A stretch of 64,000 nt of DNA, from contig JAWZSP010000005.1 in NCBI GenBank assembly GCA_034401135.1, positions 868,001 through 932,000 of the forward strand, in the 5' to 3' direction. Shown in pieces: positions 10,166 through 21,080 of this stretch. This DNA is from Volutella citrinella (lineage: Eukaryota > Ascomycota > Sordariomycetes > Hypocreales > Nectriaceae). The first letter of the stretch is position 1, and every line of letters starts with the position of its first letter. The notes under the pieces were generated by a model. It was not told the DNA's origin, did not search any database, and saw only the letters and a list, made by a program, of their open reading frames with translations. The translations under genes and the position numbers were made by a program.

Positions 10166-11220
10166 GTTGAAAGATGGATTGTTCTGAAGAGTAGAGTGTT
10201 GGTTGGAAGTTGTTGATGAGTTGAGTTGAGTTGTGTTCCCGTCGTCATCCAACGGGGCCGCTGAGTATTTGTATCTCGGGAGCCTGTCTAAAAGCCTCGT
10301 CTCATCCATAATGAGCCCAAGTGTGCGCTTCGCACTGGCGAAGGTTCCCGATCCCTCGCATTCCAGCCATCAGTCGCAGGATGCAGCGCAGGCGAGTTGT
10401 GATCCTGCGGGTTGGGGGTGTTACCGTGTTGGGCAGGTCTTTGTCCGGATCGAGGTATTCGTAGGAACCATTTTTGGCCACACCCTTCCGAGGCTCCACC
10501 ACCCCCCGGACTGCTGGCCCTGCGTGCACTATCTCTGTGAGCCCAATAGGGTAGATCATAGTGGCTCTCGCTTAGGAGTCGACACTTAGAGGCCATTAGC
10601 TGGATCTTTAATGAATCTGGGGCCAGATGGGGATTCCGGGAGCCGCAATGGCGCGTTATGGCTTATTTTTAGTAATTCCCTACCCACTCACCACTTGGCA
10701 CTTCCTCCAGTCCCCATATGGGGATTTAGTTTGATGCCGTGCAGCTCTCTATCGCCCCAGTCGCTCAGCCTGGGATCTGGAGTGCGTCCCAGGTATATTA
10801 ATGCCATCGTCGGACATGTCCACGTTCTGATCAGCAAGTCTCCCCATTTGGCTTCTCGTCTTTATAAAAGATGGTGGAATTTCCTCAGCAGTCTACCATT
10901 GGGGTATTCTCGCATCGCCCGATCTTATTAATCATGTGGTTGGCCATTGGGTCGGAAACGTGGGCAACGGAAATCTGGAGATGCCTCCATCATCGGTTGC
11001 GTCTTGAGCACATCAAACTATGTTGCATGTCAGGGGAACAGTTCAATAAACCTTGTGAATTGGATGCCCGTTCTCAGGTGAGTGCCCTGTACTTTGTGAT
11101 GCCCTCACCAGCATCGTGCCCTCGGCATCAGACGCAATCTAACAAACTAACAATGCAGGAGCGGCTAAATCCTTCAGAACCATTGGCCATGCACTTCTCA
11201 AGACGGGGCGATGGCCTCGT
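10166..11220. other. Upstream region of secreted protein gene
   Basis: About 1 kb without a credible gene. It should hold the promoter of the secreted protein gene and the 3' flank of the next minus-strand gene. Compositional character is ordinary. Confidence 0.45.
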
Positions 11221-12429
11221 CTACTGCTTAGCTGTATCCTGGGTGTTGGTTTCATCATCTGACCCATCTGCCTGCTCCTTGGCACTGTCTCCTTGAGCTC
11301 CAGCATCTCTATCCCACTTTGAATAGATGTCATCCGCAAGAAACCTGGGTCCACCAGCCGTCCGAACCACGAGCTTATCGCCGCCATCGCTCGTGATAGT
11401 CGCCTTTCCGCCGTTTTCCTTGACCAGGTTGCGAATCCTGTCAATCAAGGCGACTAGCTGCCTCAGATACGCCTGATTAGACCTTTCCCACTCCCTGATC
11501 TCTGCACTGACATCTTCAACGGCTGGCTCAGTAAAGGCGCCCCTGGTGTGGTACGCGCGCACGAGCTTGGGCGTCTGCGAGACCCAGAGCTGGGGAGCAA
11601 CGTGTTTGATGTGCAGTATCTTGGCCCTAGTCCTGGTCTTGATTTCCAGTGTGCTTTCAATGGGTACGACCCTTCCTTCCTCTCGGATGGTCAACTGAGA
11701 CGTGTTTGTGCCGCCTTGTGGATTGCTGGTCCCGGAGAGAGACAGGGAGCCAAACACGCTGGAGAGAGAGCCCTGCGAATCCCTTCTATCAGATGGTACA
11801 GACAAGAGTGGCCTAGTGTCGACATAAGCGTCCGTCTCGTGCCGTATCAGGAGCTTGAGACCTCCTAGCTGATACGAGATGATCCTGTGATGACCAGTGC
11901 TTCCATCAAGCTCCTCGGTAGTGTACGCCTTTTCGAACTCGTGCCCGTATCCTCGAAACTCATTGGGCGCAATGTACTCGGTCGACTCTTTCTGATCGCG
12001 GGCAAAGATTGCCGTGTTGTTCTGCACCTCGACGGCGATGGTGAACGGCTCGGGATACATCGTGGAGCGAGGATCCACGAATGACAGCAGCTTCCTGATG
12101 TTGTTGCGGTCGGTGATGATGTCAATGGAGCCGAGGTCGAATGTTGGATGCGTAACGAAGAGGGCGCGGAAGAGCGGCTCGACGGGAGCCCTGGGATACC
12201 TAGCCGCGTTCTGGCTGACGAAGACACGCCCAGAGTCCTTTGGCAGCCTTTGAAGGCCCGCTCGCGGCTTCCAACGAGCCGGGATGCCTGGCACGGCGAT
12301 GGTGGGCGTGGGACTGTCGATCCAGTTGTAGGAGGTGAGAGGCTCTACGTCGGTAATGACTGCCGATGGCGAGGTAGGAAGAGTTTGAAGGCTCTGACGA
12401 GAGAGCTCCGCAATAATAGTTGACGCCAT
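11221..12429 (-). CDS. Conserved-looking fungal protein of unknown function (402 aa)
   Basis: A single exon encodes 402 residues. The protein begins MASTIIAELSRQSLQTLP and carries the segment SYNWIDSPTPTIAVPGIPARW at about residues 33-53. The pattern SYNW-D-x-P-x-PTI-x-VPG-x-P-x-W is one I associate from memory with a fungal-only family whose database names are inconsistent; I could not check this. The middle (RALFVTHPTFDLGSIDIITD, KLLSFVDPRS, YQLGGLKLLIRHETDAYVD) looks like a mixed alpha/beta domain. The C-terminal tail is acidic and Gln/Ser-rich, probably disordered. There is no signal peptide, membrane segment or catalytic motif that I can name. A TATA element lies 106 bp upstream. Confidence 0.75.
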   Translation of the reverse strand: MASTIIAELSRQSLQTLPTSPSAVITDVEPLTSYNWIDSPTPTIAVPGIPARWKPRAGLQRLPKDSGRVFVSQNAARYPRAPVEPLFRALFVTHPTFDLGSIDIITDRNNIRKLLSFVDPRSTMYPEPFTIAVEVQNNTAIFARDQKESTEYIAPNEFRGYGHEFEKAYTTEELDGSTGHHRIISYQLGGLKLLIRHETDAYVDTRPLLSVPSDRRDSQGSLSSVFGSLSLSGTSNPQGGTNTSQLTIREEGRVVPIESTLEIKTRTRAKILHIKHVAPQLWVSQTPKLVRAYHTRGAFTEPAVEDVSAEIREWERSNQAYLRQLVALIDRIRNLVKENGGKATITSDGGDKLVVRTAGGPRFLADDIYSKWDRDAGAQGDSAKEQADGSDDETNTQDTAKQ

Positions 12430-12534
12430 GGTCGTTCACGGTGAGGGTGGAATAGAGAGGAAAATGATGATTGGTGTCGGGATAAGAGCCGAGCAGATTG
12501 GTGAGGTCCGAGACATTTTATGCGCACGACTGGT

Positions 12535-12542
12535 ACTTATAG
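12535..12542 (-). promoter_or_regulatory. TATA box of the 402-residue protein gene
   Basis: The minus strand reads CTATAAGT, 106 bp upstream of the ATG at 12429. Confidence 0.45.
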
Positions 12543-13328
12543 CTGCTCCTGTCCTCTAGGACTTTGGCTGAGAGGCTCCCATCATGTGGGAGGCCCGACA
12601 GGATGGCCTCTGAGACGGCCTCCCTACATGGTCCATATGCGGCGCAGCTAGGCAGAATGCACCCGTGAGACATGTGTACCAAAAAACTGCCAACAGGAGA
12701 AAGTAGATTTGTTGGCTGCGGTTTATTGCTTCTGACCAGTAATCTACAAGTTTCCGGTCGTTTGGGCGGTGCATACTTGTGGCACCGCTCCAATAGTGCT
12801 GCATTTTCTTTCAAGCAGCGGCGCGCTTCAATGGAAACGCCGCAGTCGGAGGGAGAGGCACCAGCGTTTGTGTGAGCTTTGCCAGGCGCATAAAATGACA
12901 AGCAGCCTGATGTGGGACAAACAGAACTGTATCAATCCTGGCAAACACGGCCGGGAAGGAGTTGTTTGGTACGGCGATTCCCAATCTGGTATCAGTACAA
13001 TAGAATGTTTAGCAGATTGTCTGGCGTTTGCTCTCCGCTTCTAAACTTGAAGGCGTTTCTGAAAGCAGCAATCACTTTGTCGATAGTGCTAAAAAACGAA
13101 GCCTCTGCTTGGACGTTAGCTGATGCGATGAGTTTTCATGTGTCACGTTGAGAGATTGGCTTCCCAAGCAACTACTCAGATAGTTTGTAGTCGGGACCTG
13201 GGGAAGCTCAACAGGAGGCATACATCTCACGGGGGTGGCATGTGTGGCAATGTAGCAATTTTTGAATCCCGTGTTATTATTTACTTAAAGCTAGTTACTC
13301 GGAAGGCCTAAACTAGGGGATAACACGG

Positions 13329-13499
13329 TTCTTGTGTTTTCTTAGTTTTTGGGGGTTTCTGGGTGTTTTACGTCTTTTTTTTTGGTTTTCTTTTTTTCTG
13401 TTTGCTGCTCTGTGTTTCTTTGGTATCTTTTTGGTCTTTTATGTGGGTTTTCTGCTTTTTTTTGTCGTTTTTTGTTTTCTTTTGTGGTTGTTACATTTC
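13329..13499. repeat. T-rich low-complexity tract
   Basis: About 170 bases are dominated by T runs of 5-10 with interspersed G and few A. Open frames across it give artefactual Phe/Leu-rich membrane-like peptides. It lies just downstream of the minus-strand 109-residue gene, so on that gene's strand it is an A-rich 3' flank. Confidence 0.7.
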
Positions 13500-13594
13500 G
13501 TGTGCATAACATCAGCTGTCAACAGCGCAAATCGAACAGGTTAGAAACACAGAGCAGCTGCGCAAGGCCGCAGATGACTACGGGGCGCCGTCAT

Positions 13595-13924
13595 CTAAGA
13601 CTCAGCCTTGAAAGTCTTGAGGAAGACAAAGGAGATGCTGTCGTGGAAGGTGTACTCCAAAAGGCCCATGCCAGCAGCCTCCTTGAGCTTGAGGTAGACC
13701 GCGTCGTCAAGGAGATCGACCGAAGTTGCGGTCGAGTTGGCCATAGGCAGGACGTTCAAGGAAACTGGGGATCCCTTGGCCGAGAAGCTGACCGTGTTCT
13801 GACCGTCGAGTGTGAGGATATACTTGCCCTTCTTGGCGGCGTTCTGCAGATCGGTTTCCAGGAGGGTGATACACTCCTGGACCATGGTGCCTTTGTCGGC
13901 GTCGGTTGTGGTCTGGATAGTCAT
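13595..13924 (-). CDS. Small uncharacterised protein (109 aa)
   Basis: A single exon encodes 109 residues starting MTIQTTTDADKGTMVQEC and ending FVFLKTFKAES. The composition is natural: an amphipathic helix CITLLETDLQNAAKKGKY, then strands ILTLDGQNTVSFSA and PVSLNVLPMA, then helix AVYLKLKEAAG and strands LEYTFHDSISFVFLKTF. It has no signal peptide and looks like a small cytosolic alpha/beta protein. The promoter is strong-looking: a TATAAAA lies 154 bp upstream, and the leader is CT-rich on the coding strand, a mark of well-expressed fungal genes. I do not recognise the family. Confidence 0.7.
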   Translation of the reverse strand: MTIQTTTDADKGTMVQECITLLETDLQNAAKKGKYILTLDGQNTVSFSAKGSPVSLNVLPMANSTATSVDLLDDAVYLKLKEAAGMGLLEYTFHDSISFVFLKTFKAES

Positions 13925-14077
13925 GTTGAGTCTTTGTGAAGGCTGTGAGAGACTTGGTAGCAGTCGATGTTTCTGACTGAGGCTTTGTGAGGCTTTGTGA
14001 AGCTTTGGTGGTCGTTTGTGGAGAATGGATTGCTGGTGCTGAGAGAAAGGAGACTGGAACTGGGAGGGATCGAGCCC

Positions 14078-14084
14078 TTTTATA
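14078..14084 (-). promoter_or_regulatory. TATA box of the 109-residue protein gene
   Basis: The minus strand reads TATAAAA followed by GGG, 154 bp upstream of the ATG at 13924. This is the best TATA match in the window. Confidence 0.6.
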
Positions 14085-14826
14085 GTTGGCACGATTGTAT
14101 GTGTCACTGCTCAAGCTGGCCTAAGAACTTAGCCGTGGTAGCAACTAGCACATCATATGACTATGAAATGTACATTCAGAGGTGGTTGTTGTGTAGCCGC
14201 GACGTGCTAGGTGTCCAGATTTCGATCACAGGCACAGAGTCTAGTCCTCCGTGTTACTGTTTTCGCACCTGCCTGACCAGGACAGGCGATGACTTCGGTT
14301 GTAACCACAGTAGGGAAGAATCATGAGGGCAGGTAGGGGACAGGGTCATCGGTCACCTTGGCCTTACTCGCAGAGAAAGAGGTTGAACTTTTGAAGGGTG
14401 AAGTTGTATGGCTCAGGAGGTTTTGTCACCTGAGCCGAATTGACTCGCTTTCAGTGCATAGTAAAGCTAATTTTCGATAATCAGATACAGGAAAATGTCA
14501 GAATGACCTCAGTATTGTATTGAAGCGGAGAATCCAAGACAACTGACATCAGGATCGTGGCTGATTCTCTGTAATGTTACGGACGGCGGTGATGCGGAAG
14601 AGCAAGCCGATGCCCCTTTGGCCCAATAGGCAATAATAAAATACCCCTGAAGCAGCGGTTCAAGATATTCATATGACGAGTGACTGGGAGTTTAAACCAC
14701 TTGCCAGCAAATCATCAGGGTGGCTGCCACCTTTAGGTGACCACACATTGCGTAAGGCCGCCCCTGGTGTCCTCCTTGGGCAGGGGTTTTTAAAATGGTC
14801 TTCAATTCATTCTTGGATCCAGTACG

Positions 14827-14864
14827 ACACTTTATAGCTCCAATAACACCTTATAGCTCCAATA
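14827..14864. repeat. 19-bp tandem duplication
   Basis: Two adjacent 19-bp units, acactttatagctccaata and acaccttatagctccaata, differ at one base. Each contains CTTATAG or TTTATAG. No coding context. Confidence 0.8.
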
Positions 14865-15576
14865 ATGCTTGTCACGAGCTAGCCAAGTCCGGATCACGAG
14901 GACCATTGCTGACGACATGCACAGAGAGTGTCCAAGACAGCCCGCCGTTGTGATCTCTGAGCCCTCTTACGACGTTAGGAAAAGAACGTTAATTCACAGA
15001 TTACCGAAAGCTTGCTCAGTGTCTTTGCCTCTGCTCTATCTCACAAGGAGGTGGCGGGTGACCAGTTCGCTGAGGGCATGAATGCTTGCAAGCGCAAGTC
15101 ACCTCTGGTTCAGCTTACGGCGATTCGGAATCACAGTTCATTGTCGGTCCGTTTTAGGCACACTTGAAGAAGCAACAGGTGCAAGACCCTACGAGGAGAA
15201 AAGTGCTTTCAAGTCGTAACATCAAAGTATGTTGTTGGTAAACTCAAAAACTAACATGCTGTTCTCGGGCAACAGATTGTCTACCCGCCCTCTCCTAGAA
15301 CTTCTCAACGTCCAGGACCAAAGCAAAAAACAAAAGCTAAATCTCCCTGTACACTCATCCTGTGAACGCCTTCGCTTTCGTAAACGCTAAACGCTAAACT
15401 ATAAAAAGTTTCTGACAGGCGAGCGATAAAGTCAAGGAAATGTGGGAAAAAAGAGAGTCCAGTTGTGGTTGTGTTGAAAATCAAGGCATCAAAGGGTGTG
15501 AGGCTCTACCATGAGCAAGCAATCCCAGGATTCAAAACTTGAGACAGACCGGTAAAGGAATTCGACAAACGAGACA

Positions 15577-16803
15577 CTACTCTTGGGCATCAACTGCCTC
15601 CTCATCGACTGCCTCCTCATCCTCGCCGAGCTCCACCAACTTGCACCAACGAGGCACCAAGGGCGCCTGGTCCTCTATCAGCCTGCGAACTCCCTGGCAG
15701 CGCTGAACATGCTCCAGCAAGCCCTCTCTCGAGTAAAACCTGCGCTCCATGACGTGGTGGAGAATCCTTGCCTCTTCGTCGTCGTCAATCATCTCGTGGG
15801 TTGGATGCTCCGGCAAGAGTTTGGAATAGGGCAGGGCACATCCCTTGCACAGAGACCCTCGGTCGGGCCCATCGGGACCGAGATGCGGAAAGCGAATGGT
15901 GCAGGCGCCGGCCAAGGCGTCTTGCTCTTCGTACAGCATCCGTTCGAGGATGTTAACATGTGTGTACTGACCGTAGCTGTGAAGCATGCTGACGCGTGGC
16001 ATGGTGTTTAGACCGGTTCTGGGCCGAAACGACCCGCCGTTCTGTCTCAGGTCCACCTCTGGGTGAATCAGGGCCCCCCATTGCTGTTGAAAGACGTCTT
16101 CGCCGTCTGTGCGTCCGTGATGTCGCATTGCTAGTTTCTTCGCGTCTGCCAGCAAGACCAGCGGAACAGAGCTCTGTTCAAACTCCCCTTCTCGATCGGT
16201 GAGCAGACCGCGAATGTTCCGCATCTGGGTAAGGCGCGACACTTTCTCATCTGGGAGCTTGAAGAGCTGCTTCGCTCTGTCCACAGTCATGACGCGCACA
16301 CGGGTGTGATCCACTACACAGTCGACGCAGACACGCGCGCCAGCTAGGAGATGGAGCATCGAGCCAAAGTTGAAGCAATAGAAGCACTGCTTTGTGACAA
16401 GGAGCCGATGAAGTCGGTTAACGGAATAAGCGCTGAGACGTCCGGCCATTTTCAGTGCCACGACCGCCTCCGGAGCATGATCCATTATGTCCTTGTATGC
16501 GGACAACATTTGGACAAATTGCTTTGCTTGGACTGAGACGCGCGACAGTTGGAACAGTGACTGGATATCGAGAAAGGAAAGTATCATGAGGCTCAGCTCA
16601 GGAGTAAGGCCAAACAAAGCAGCAGGCTGCAAAGCAGAAACCCGTGAAATCGTCGGGACGCGTGCTGGTTTGGCCTTGATTGGCCACACGAGCATCCTTT
16701 CCACCCGAGGAGAAGCATCATCTACAGCCACTTCCTCAAGGGCTTCCTCAGGGTTGACAACCTGAAGGTGTGGAGCAGACTCCATGATTGATATCGGGTG
16801 CAT
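15577..16803 (-). CDS. F-box protein with Cys-pair motif
   Basis: A single exon encodes 408 residues from the ATG at 16803 (MHPISIMESAPHLQ); a second ATG six codons later is an alternative start. Residues 64-100 form an F-box: LFGLTPELSLMILSFLDIQS followed by LFQLSRVSVQAKQF. F-box proteins are substrate receptors of SCF ubiquitin ligases, so Skp1 binding is expected. After it come two CxxC pairs (Cys140/143 and Cys159/162, CFYCFNF and VCVDC) and later CKGC, which could form a zinc site. The C-terminus is acidic (LGEDEEAVDEEAVD). There is no membrane segment. The substrate is unknown. Confidence 0.8.
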   Translation of the reverse strand: MHPISIMESAPHLQVVNPEEALEEVAVDDASPRVERMLVWPIKAKPARVPTISRVSALQPAALFGLTPELSLMILSFLDIQSLFQLSRVSVQAKQFVQMLSAYKDIMDHAPEAVVALKMAGRLSAYSVNRLHRLLVTKQCFYCFNFGSMLHLLAGARVCVDCVVDHTRVRVMTVDRAKQLFKLPDEKVSRLTQMRNIRGLLTDREGEFEQSSVPLVLLADAKKLAMRHHGRTDGEDVFQQQWGALIHPEVDLRQNGGSFRPRTGLNTMPRVSMLHSYGQYTHVNILERMLYEEQDALAGACTIRFPHLGPDGPDRGSLCKGCALPYSKLLPEHPTHEMIDDDEEARILHHVMERRFYSREGLLEHVQRCQGVRRLIEDQAPLVPRWCKLVELGEDEEAVDEEAVDAQE

Positions 16804-17414
16804 CTCGAGAGGAGTTTCGGGACGTTTGAGGGACAAGGAGAAAACACAAAGGACTTGAAGAGGCGGGATCTGTCGAGGCACACAAGGCGATTCCCCCGCT
16901 TTTGTGGAAGATGACAAGATCAGGCTGCGCACCAGGTTCACAACAGCAACGAGACGGAGATGGTAGGACTGGGCGGGGAGCGGCGGCAGAAATCGAGGCT
17001 CTACACGTGCCCTCGTACACTTGACGGCGACGGAGCAAACAAAACGGCGGCGTATGTTGTGCTACACGGCTGGCGGTGGGGATTGGTTGCTGTCGATTAT
17101 GGCTGCAGCAGCTGAAGTCGAGACTCTACTAGCCCATTCGTATCCACGGCTGCCTGCGCAAGTGCAGAGTATGGGTGCCCAAGCCATGAAGAGCGGTGGC
17201 TTGGGTGCCAGTTCACCGCTCAGGAGCGTTGGCGTGATGGTTGGGAAGTTGGAGGGGGGAGACTCGAGAGAATAGTAATACGAGTTTGATGGCAGCTCGA
17301 CGAGAGGTGGCAAACAGTGGGAATCTCGGCTGGTGAAAGCACAGGGTTTCAGGTCATAATAAAAGACATATCATTAGTTTGTCCTAGGCCGAAACTACTT
17401 ATTCTTGACTCATC
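16804..17414. other. Intergenic, upstream of F-box gene
   Basis: No gene is visible. It holds the promoter of the F-box gene and the 3' flank of the next minus-strand gene. Confidence 0.5.
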
Positions 17415-18884
17415 TTATGGCCGTGGAGAGGCTGGGCTCGTCGGGGACTGGGTTGGACTCGTCGGAGACCGGCGCCCCCAGAACTCCCACCCCGAAGAGG
17501 CAGGGGTCTGAGACGCTGCCGCATCCAGCACGGGCGACGTTGGCTCGTGAGCTGCTAGGAGAGCCGGCGAGCTCGGCGAGTGTGGTGAAGTCGGCGAGCC
17601 CGGGGAGATCGGCGAGCCTGGTGAGTTGTAGGAAAAAGCTGGGCTTCCCCAGCCATGAATGGTTCCGCGGGCTTCCTTTGGCCATTTATATTCGTCCACG
17701 TCCTCGTACGCATCAAGTTCCGATGGATCTGAACTATCGCTCCCGAAATACAGTTCAATGTGCTCATCAAGGACTTGTTTCCAGTGCATTCCGGGCAAGT
17801 TTTTGCGCACGTCGTTGCGGATAAAGGGCGAGTCGTGCTTCTCGCTGTAGTCCACTCCGGCGCCTCTCCTGGCAATGATGAGCACTTCCTTGGTTTTCTC
17901 TCCATCGGCCATGACGGCGGAATCTTCATTAGCTCCGTAGCTTTCTCGTGCAGCATCGTCATCTGGCACCCGTTGTTGGAAAGGAACCAGCGAATTGACA
18001 TCAGCTGTAAAGATGGAGCCTGGGGTATTGCCCTCAGGCGAGCGGTAGATGGCAACCAGGGGTTTCGCATCAGACCCATCTCTTTCTTCCAGGACCTTTT
18101 GCCACTGCGAGGGCTGGGGTTTTCTGCGGTATCGATGAGGGGGGCTGATTTCGCCATAGTTGTCGTATAGGGACGTGTCGGAGCCGCGCATCGCAAACCC
18201 GAGTATTTGCGAATCAATGCTAATGAAACGCAGCTCTCTCCACCCCGAGCTATCCGTAACCAGCGCTTCCAGGGTATCGTAGGCAAGGTCCTCGACTTGG
18301 CAGTCGGCGACTGTCAGCCTGTCGAGGCACAGGCCTGGCAGTAGCTTGAGCGTGGAGCTGATGCGTAGGTCGATATTGTCATCGCCCCAACCAAGCGTCA
18401 CGTTGCCGGTCGACACGCGAACATGGCGAATTTTGGAGAGTCTTGGAGGTGGGAAGACGCTGAGCTTGTCGAGCATAGCTTGGGGATGCTCGAAGCAGAA
18501 ACGGACTTGCCCAAGCCAGCTGTCCTTGATTTCGTTCCTTGCCCGGTGACAAGTTTTAGCAATGGCCAACAAATTCTCACGTGGCATGACCTGATGGTTC
18601 TCATTACTCTGGCTTAGTCTCCGGCCCCAAGTAAGCCGGGCTGAGGAGAAGGCATAGCTGTAGATCCTGTCCCGAATCTCCTGGGGAAGCAGCCGGAAGA
18701 AGGGGGCGTCCGACTGTGAGTTGACGGCACTCGACGACCGGTAAACGGGGTCTGGAGCATAAAGACCCGATTTCTCAGCTTCCGGATCTTCCCGACCCTG
18801 CCTCGACGCCCTAATCATCGCAACGCCTTCATCTCCAGGCTGGCTGACCCAGTCGTACCCAACGTGACCGGAAAAGGAAGACAT
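17415..18884 (-). CDS. F-box-like (DUF7730-type) protein with SPTSP-repeat tail
   Basis: A single exon encodes 489 residues. Residues about 62-79 carry FFRLLPQEIRDRIYSYAF, the LPxEIRxxIY motif that opens fungal DUF7730/F-box-like proteins. The following segment, including ICKTCHRARNEI-like text (AIAKTCHRARNEI), agrees with that family. The middle is acidic and contains YFGSDSSDPSELDAYEDVDE. From about residue 412 the tail is low complexity with repeated SPGSP, SPTSP and SPSSP units, then again at the end (RRSPTSPTQSPTSPASPRP). The underlying DNA at 17415-17650 is correspondingly repetitive. The function is unknown; the tail could be a proline-directed kinase substrate. The ATG at 18884 is the first in frame. 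Confidence 0.75.
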   Translation of the reverse strand: MSSFSGHVGYDWVSQPGDEGVAMIRASRQGREDPEAEKSGLYAPDPVYRSSSAVNSQSDAPFFRLLPQEIRDRIYSYAFSSARLTWGRRLSQSNENHQVMPRENLLAIAKTCHRARNEIKDSWLGQVRFCFEHPQAMLDKLSVFPPPRLSKIRHVRVSTGNVTLGWGDDNIDLRISSTLKLLPGLCLDRLTVADCQVEDLAYDTLEALVTDSSGWRELRFISIDSQILGFAMRGSDTSLYDNYGEISPPHRYRRKPQPSQWQKVLEERDGSDAKPLVAIYRSPEGNTPGSIFTADVNSLVPFQQRVPDDDAARESYGANEDSAVMADGEKTKEVLIIARRGAGVDYSEKHDSPFIRNDVRKNLPGMHWKQVLDEHIELYFGSDSSDPSELDAYEDVDEYKWPKEARGTIHGWGSPAFSYNSPGSPISPGSPTSPHSPSSPALLAAHEPTSPVLDAAASQTPASSGWEFWGRRSPTSPTQSPTSPASPRP

Positions 18885-19586
18885 TGGGAAAGTGACTGCG
18901 CGATTTCCTTGAGATAGTCAAGGCCGAGCTTGCCCCACAAGGCAATTTAGGGATATTTGCGGATAAAATTATTCAGGTGCGTCAACAGACAGAAGCCAGT
19001 GGTACGGCGGCAGGGCGGTGCTTTTGACAGAAGTGACATTATGAGGAAGCTGACAGCAACCGAGGGAGCTGCTCCATTATAAGCCCCTACGAAGCCCCGC
19101 CCCCTCCATGTTGCAACGAGGCAGGCCACCTCCGGGGACCTTCGGGGACCCACAGAAACAGGGCGAAGGGTTACATCGCCGCTTATTATCTCCCCACCAG
19201 CATCTTCAGCATCGTCACGAATGCTTATGAGTACCCATCGGGCGCTTTCTCTTGGGCTTTCAGGCGAAATAGTCGGGAAAGGTCTGCGAGCCACGGTCGT
19301 AGTTTAGGCGTCGACAGTTGCTGTAAGCGTGACGAATTTCCCAGTCTTCATGTGGTCAGGGTCCGTCCTGGAAAAGTAGCCGCAAGCCTCTTCCAGCAAC
19401 CCGAATGGAAATTGTTGAAGTTGAGCTGTGGCTGCGTTGGGCGTAGTGTCGTGATTGTGAGTGTGAAACTATCGGCACGGCTGGTACACTGGCACGACCA
19501 TATCAGATTGCTAGTATACAAAGTAGCCGGCTCGCTTGGGCACATCGACATGCCATCTAAGTGCGCCCCCAAGGCCAGTCCTAGCC
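18885..19586. other. Intergenic, no gene supported
   Basis: Upstream flank of the DUF7730-like gene and downstream flank of the MFS transporter. No credible gene. Confidence 0.45.
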
Positions 19587-21080
19587 TTACATCTTGACAA
19601 ACAGCACCCTTGTGCCCCTTATTCGAATCACTGCTATGATTAAAAACGCCATGAGAGCCACACCGCCAGCGTAAAAAGCCGCAGGGCGGTAACTGGAGAG
19701 GCCATTGTCATGGCCCGCGACAGAGTAAAGGCCGGAAGCGATAGGGGTGCCCTACGCAGGTTAGTACAGTGCTATGAATGAGCATCTAGGGGGGTAACTT
19801 ACGAAAAAGAATCCACAGAACCAAGTCGTCCAGACGATGGGGACGAGGGCAAGCGTGTTTTGCGGACCAAAGAGGCCGCCCAAGACAGGCGGAACCAGGC
19901 TGAAGAAGGCGCCACATCCGATACCGTTGAAGACTATGTACACAGCGAAGATGTTGGTTGAGGAGGCCAACGGCCACACAACAGCCGAGCTCAGACCCAT
20001 GAGTAGCAGCGACACCATGATGCTGTTGAGCGGGCCCAGGACTTTGTCTGCCATGTAGCCGGCCGCCACACGGCCTACCGTCGAGGCCAGGTTCCATGCG
20101 GCCAGGGTGATGATGGCTACTTGGTTGGTGTATCCCATGGACCTGGAGAACAAAGGAATGAAGTATGGGGGGACGAAGAGGGAGAAGGTGGCCAACAGGG
20201 TAGCGGCGACGAAGGCCAGAAACTTCGGATCCTTGAAGCGGTACCTGTTCAATGTGTTAGTTCGGGACTCGACAGTGATGTGGAAGTGAGGTAACATGCC
20301 ACTGGAACTTCATGGCTCCGTGCTCGATGCCTGGTGGTACGCGGACGAACCACGAAGCCGGGACACAGACACCCCAGAGCATGAGACCAAGGACTCGAAA
20401 TGTCCACGCCACTCCAAGTCGCTCGACCATCAGGCTCGTTGCAATACTCATGACAGCAGCGCCGAGGCTGCCTCCCCCAAACACGACGCCCAGAGCCAGA
20501 CCACGATACTTTTTGAACCAGTGTAGATGGGCTGTTGAGCATGCCTGAGTGCTGTTAGCTTTGAGTGTACTGTGTTGGCCAGAAGACTCGATCAGTGTCT
20601 TACAAAAATGGAGAGTCCGCCGCCCACGCCAAACAAGACTCCGTGTAGAAAGAAAAGGGCAATGACGTGTTTTGTCGTCCAGCTGGCAAGGAACTCGCCG
20701 AGGCCCATCAGACTTCCTCCCAGGAGAGCCGTCATCTGGTAGCCCAGTCTCCTAACAGCCGCCCCGGACAGGATGCTGATGGAGATCATGAATGAGGTGG
20801 CAAGAGAGCCCACAAACATCAACGTCGTCAGAGACGCAGACGTGGTTTCCACCAGTCTGATCTGCATGATGCCCCAGGAGTAGATGACGCCCAGGTAACA
20901 GAAGAGGCTGCAAGAGGATGCCGAGACCTGAAGCCATCCTCTCCAGCCGTCGAGGTACGCTTTTTCAGGCGAGGTTTCTGAAGACGCGCCATCAGATTGG
21001 GGATCACTTTCCTCGTGGGACGACTTTTCAGCCGCTGAAGAGTAGCTGGAGGCTAAGGAGTTGTCCTTGGTTTCGAACAT
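19587..21080 (-). CDS. MFS monocarboxylate-type transporter (MCT family)
   Basis: Four exons (20604-21080, 20303-20544, 19803-20244, 19587-19751) give 441 residues with 12 predicted membrane segments. The acidic cytosolic N-terminus (1-44) ends in AYLDGWRGWLQV, the fungal MCT opening equivalent to [D/E]GGxGWxxV. Further family marks are YLGVIYSWGIMQ, LHGVLFGVGGGLSI, HWFKKYRGLALGVVFGGGSL and VGRVAAGYMADKVLGP. Introns 1 and 3 have GTAAG donors. Intron 2 (20245-20302) seems to use a weak GTGGCA donor, the only choice that keeps frame into YRFKDPKFL, so this junction is less certain. MCT proteins move small carboxylates across the plasma membrane; the substrate is unknown. Its neighbours are a Zn2Cys6 regulator and an aminotransferase. 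Confidence 0.85.

Larger units (their letters stand above)
12430..13594. other. Intergenic with T-rich tract
   Basis: No credible gene. The right-hand part is a strongly T-rich, T/G low-complexity stretch, listed separately. The left part holds the promoter of the 402-residue protein gene. Confidence 0.5.
13925..15576. other. Long gene-free region
   Basis: About 1.65 kb. The left 200 bp is the promoter of the 109-residue gene. The rest is moderately AT-rich with no credible coding frame, no tRNA signature and no inverted terminal repeats seen. It contains the 19-bp tandem duplication at 14827-14864 and a short TAAACGC repeat near 15380-15398. Confidence 0.5.

Noticed and set aside
13332..13544. 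Phe/Leu-rich membrane-like frames
   Set aside because: Translation of a T-rich low-complexity tract, not a protein.
15375..15400. TAAACGC repeat resembling a telomere-type repeat
   Set aside because: Only two and a half units, not TTAGGG-type, and internal to a gene-free gap.
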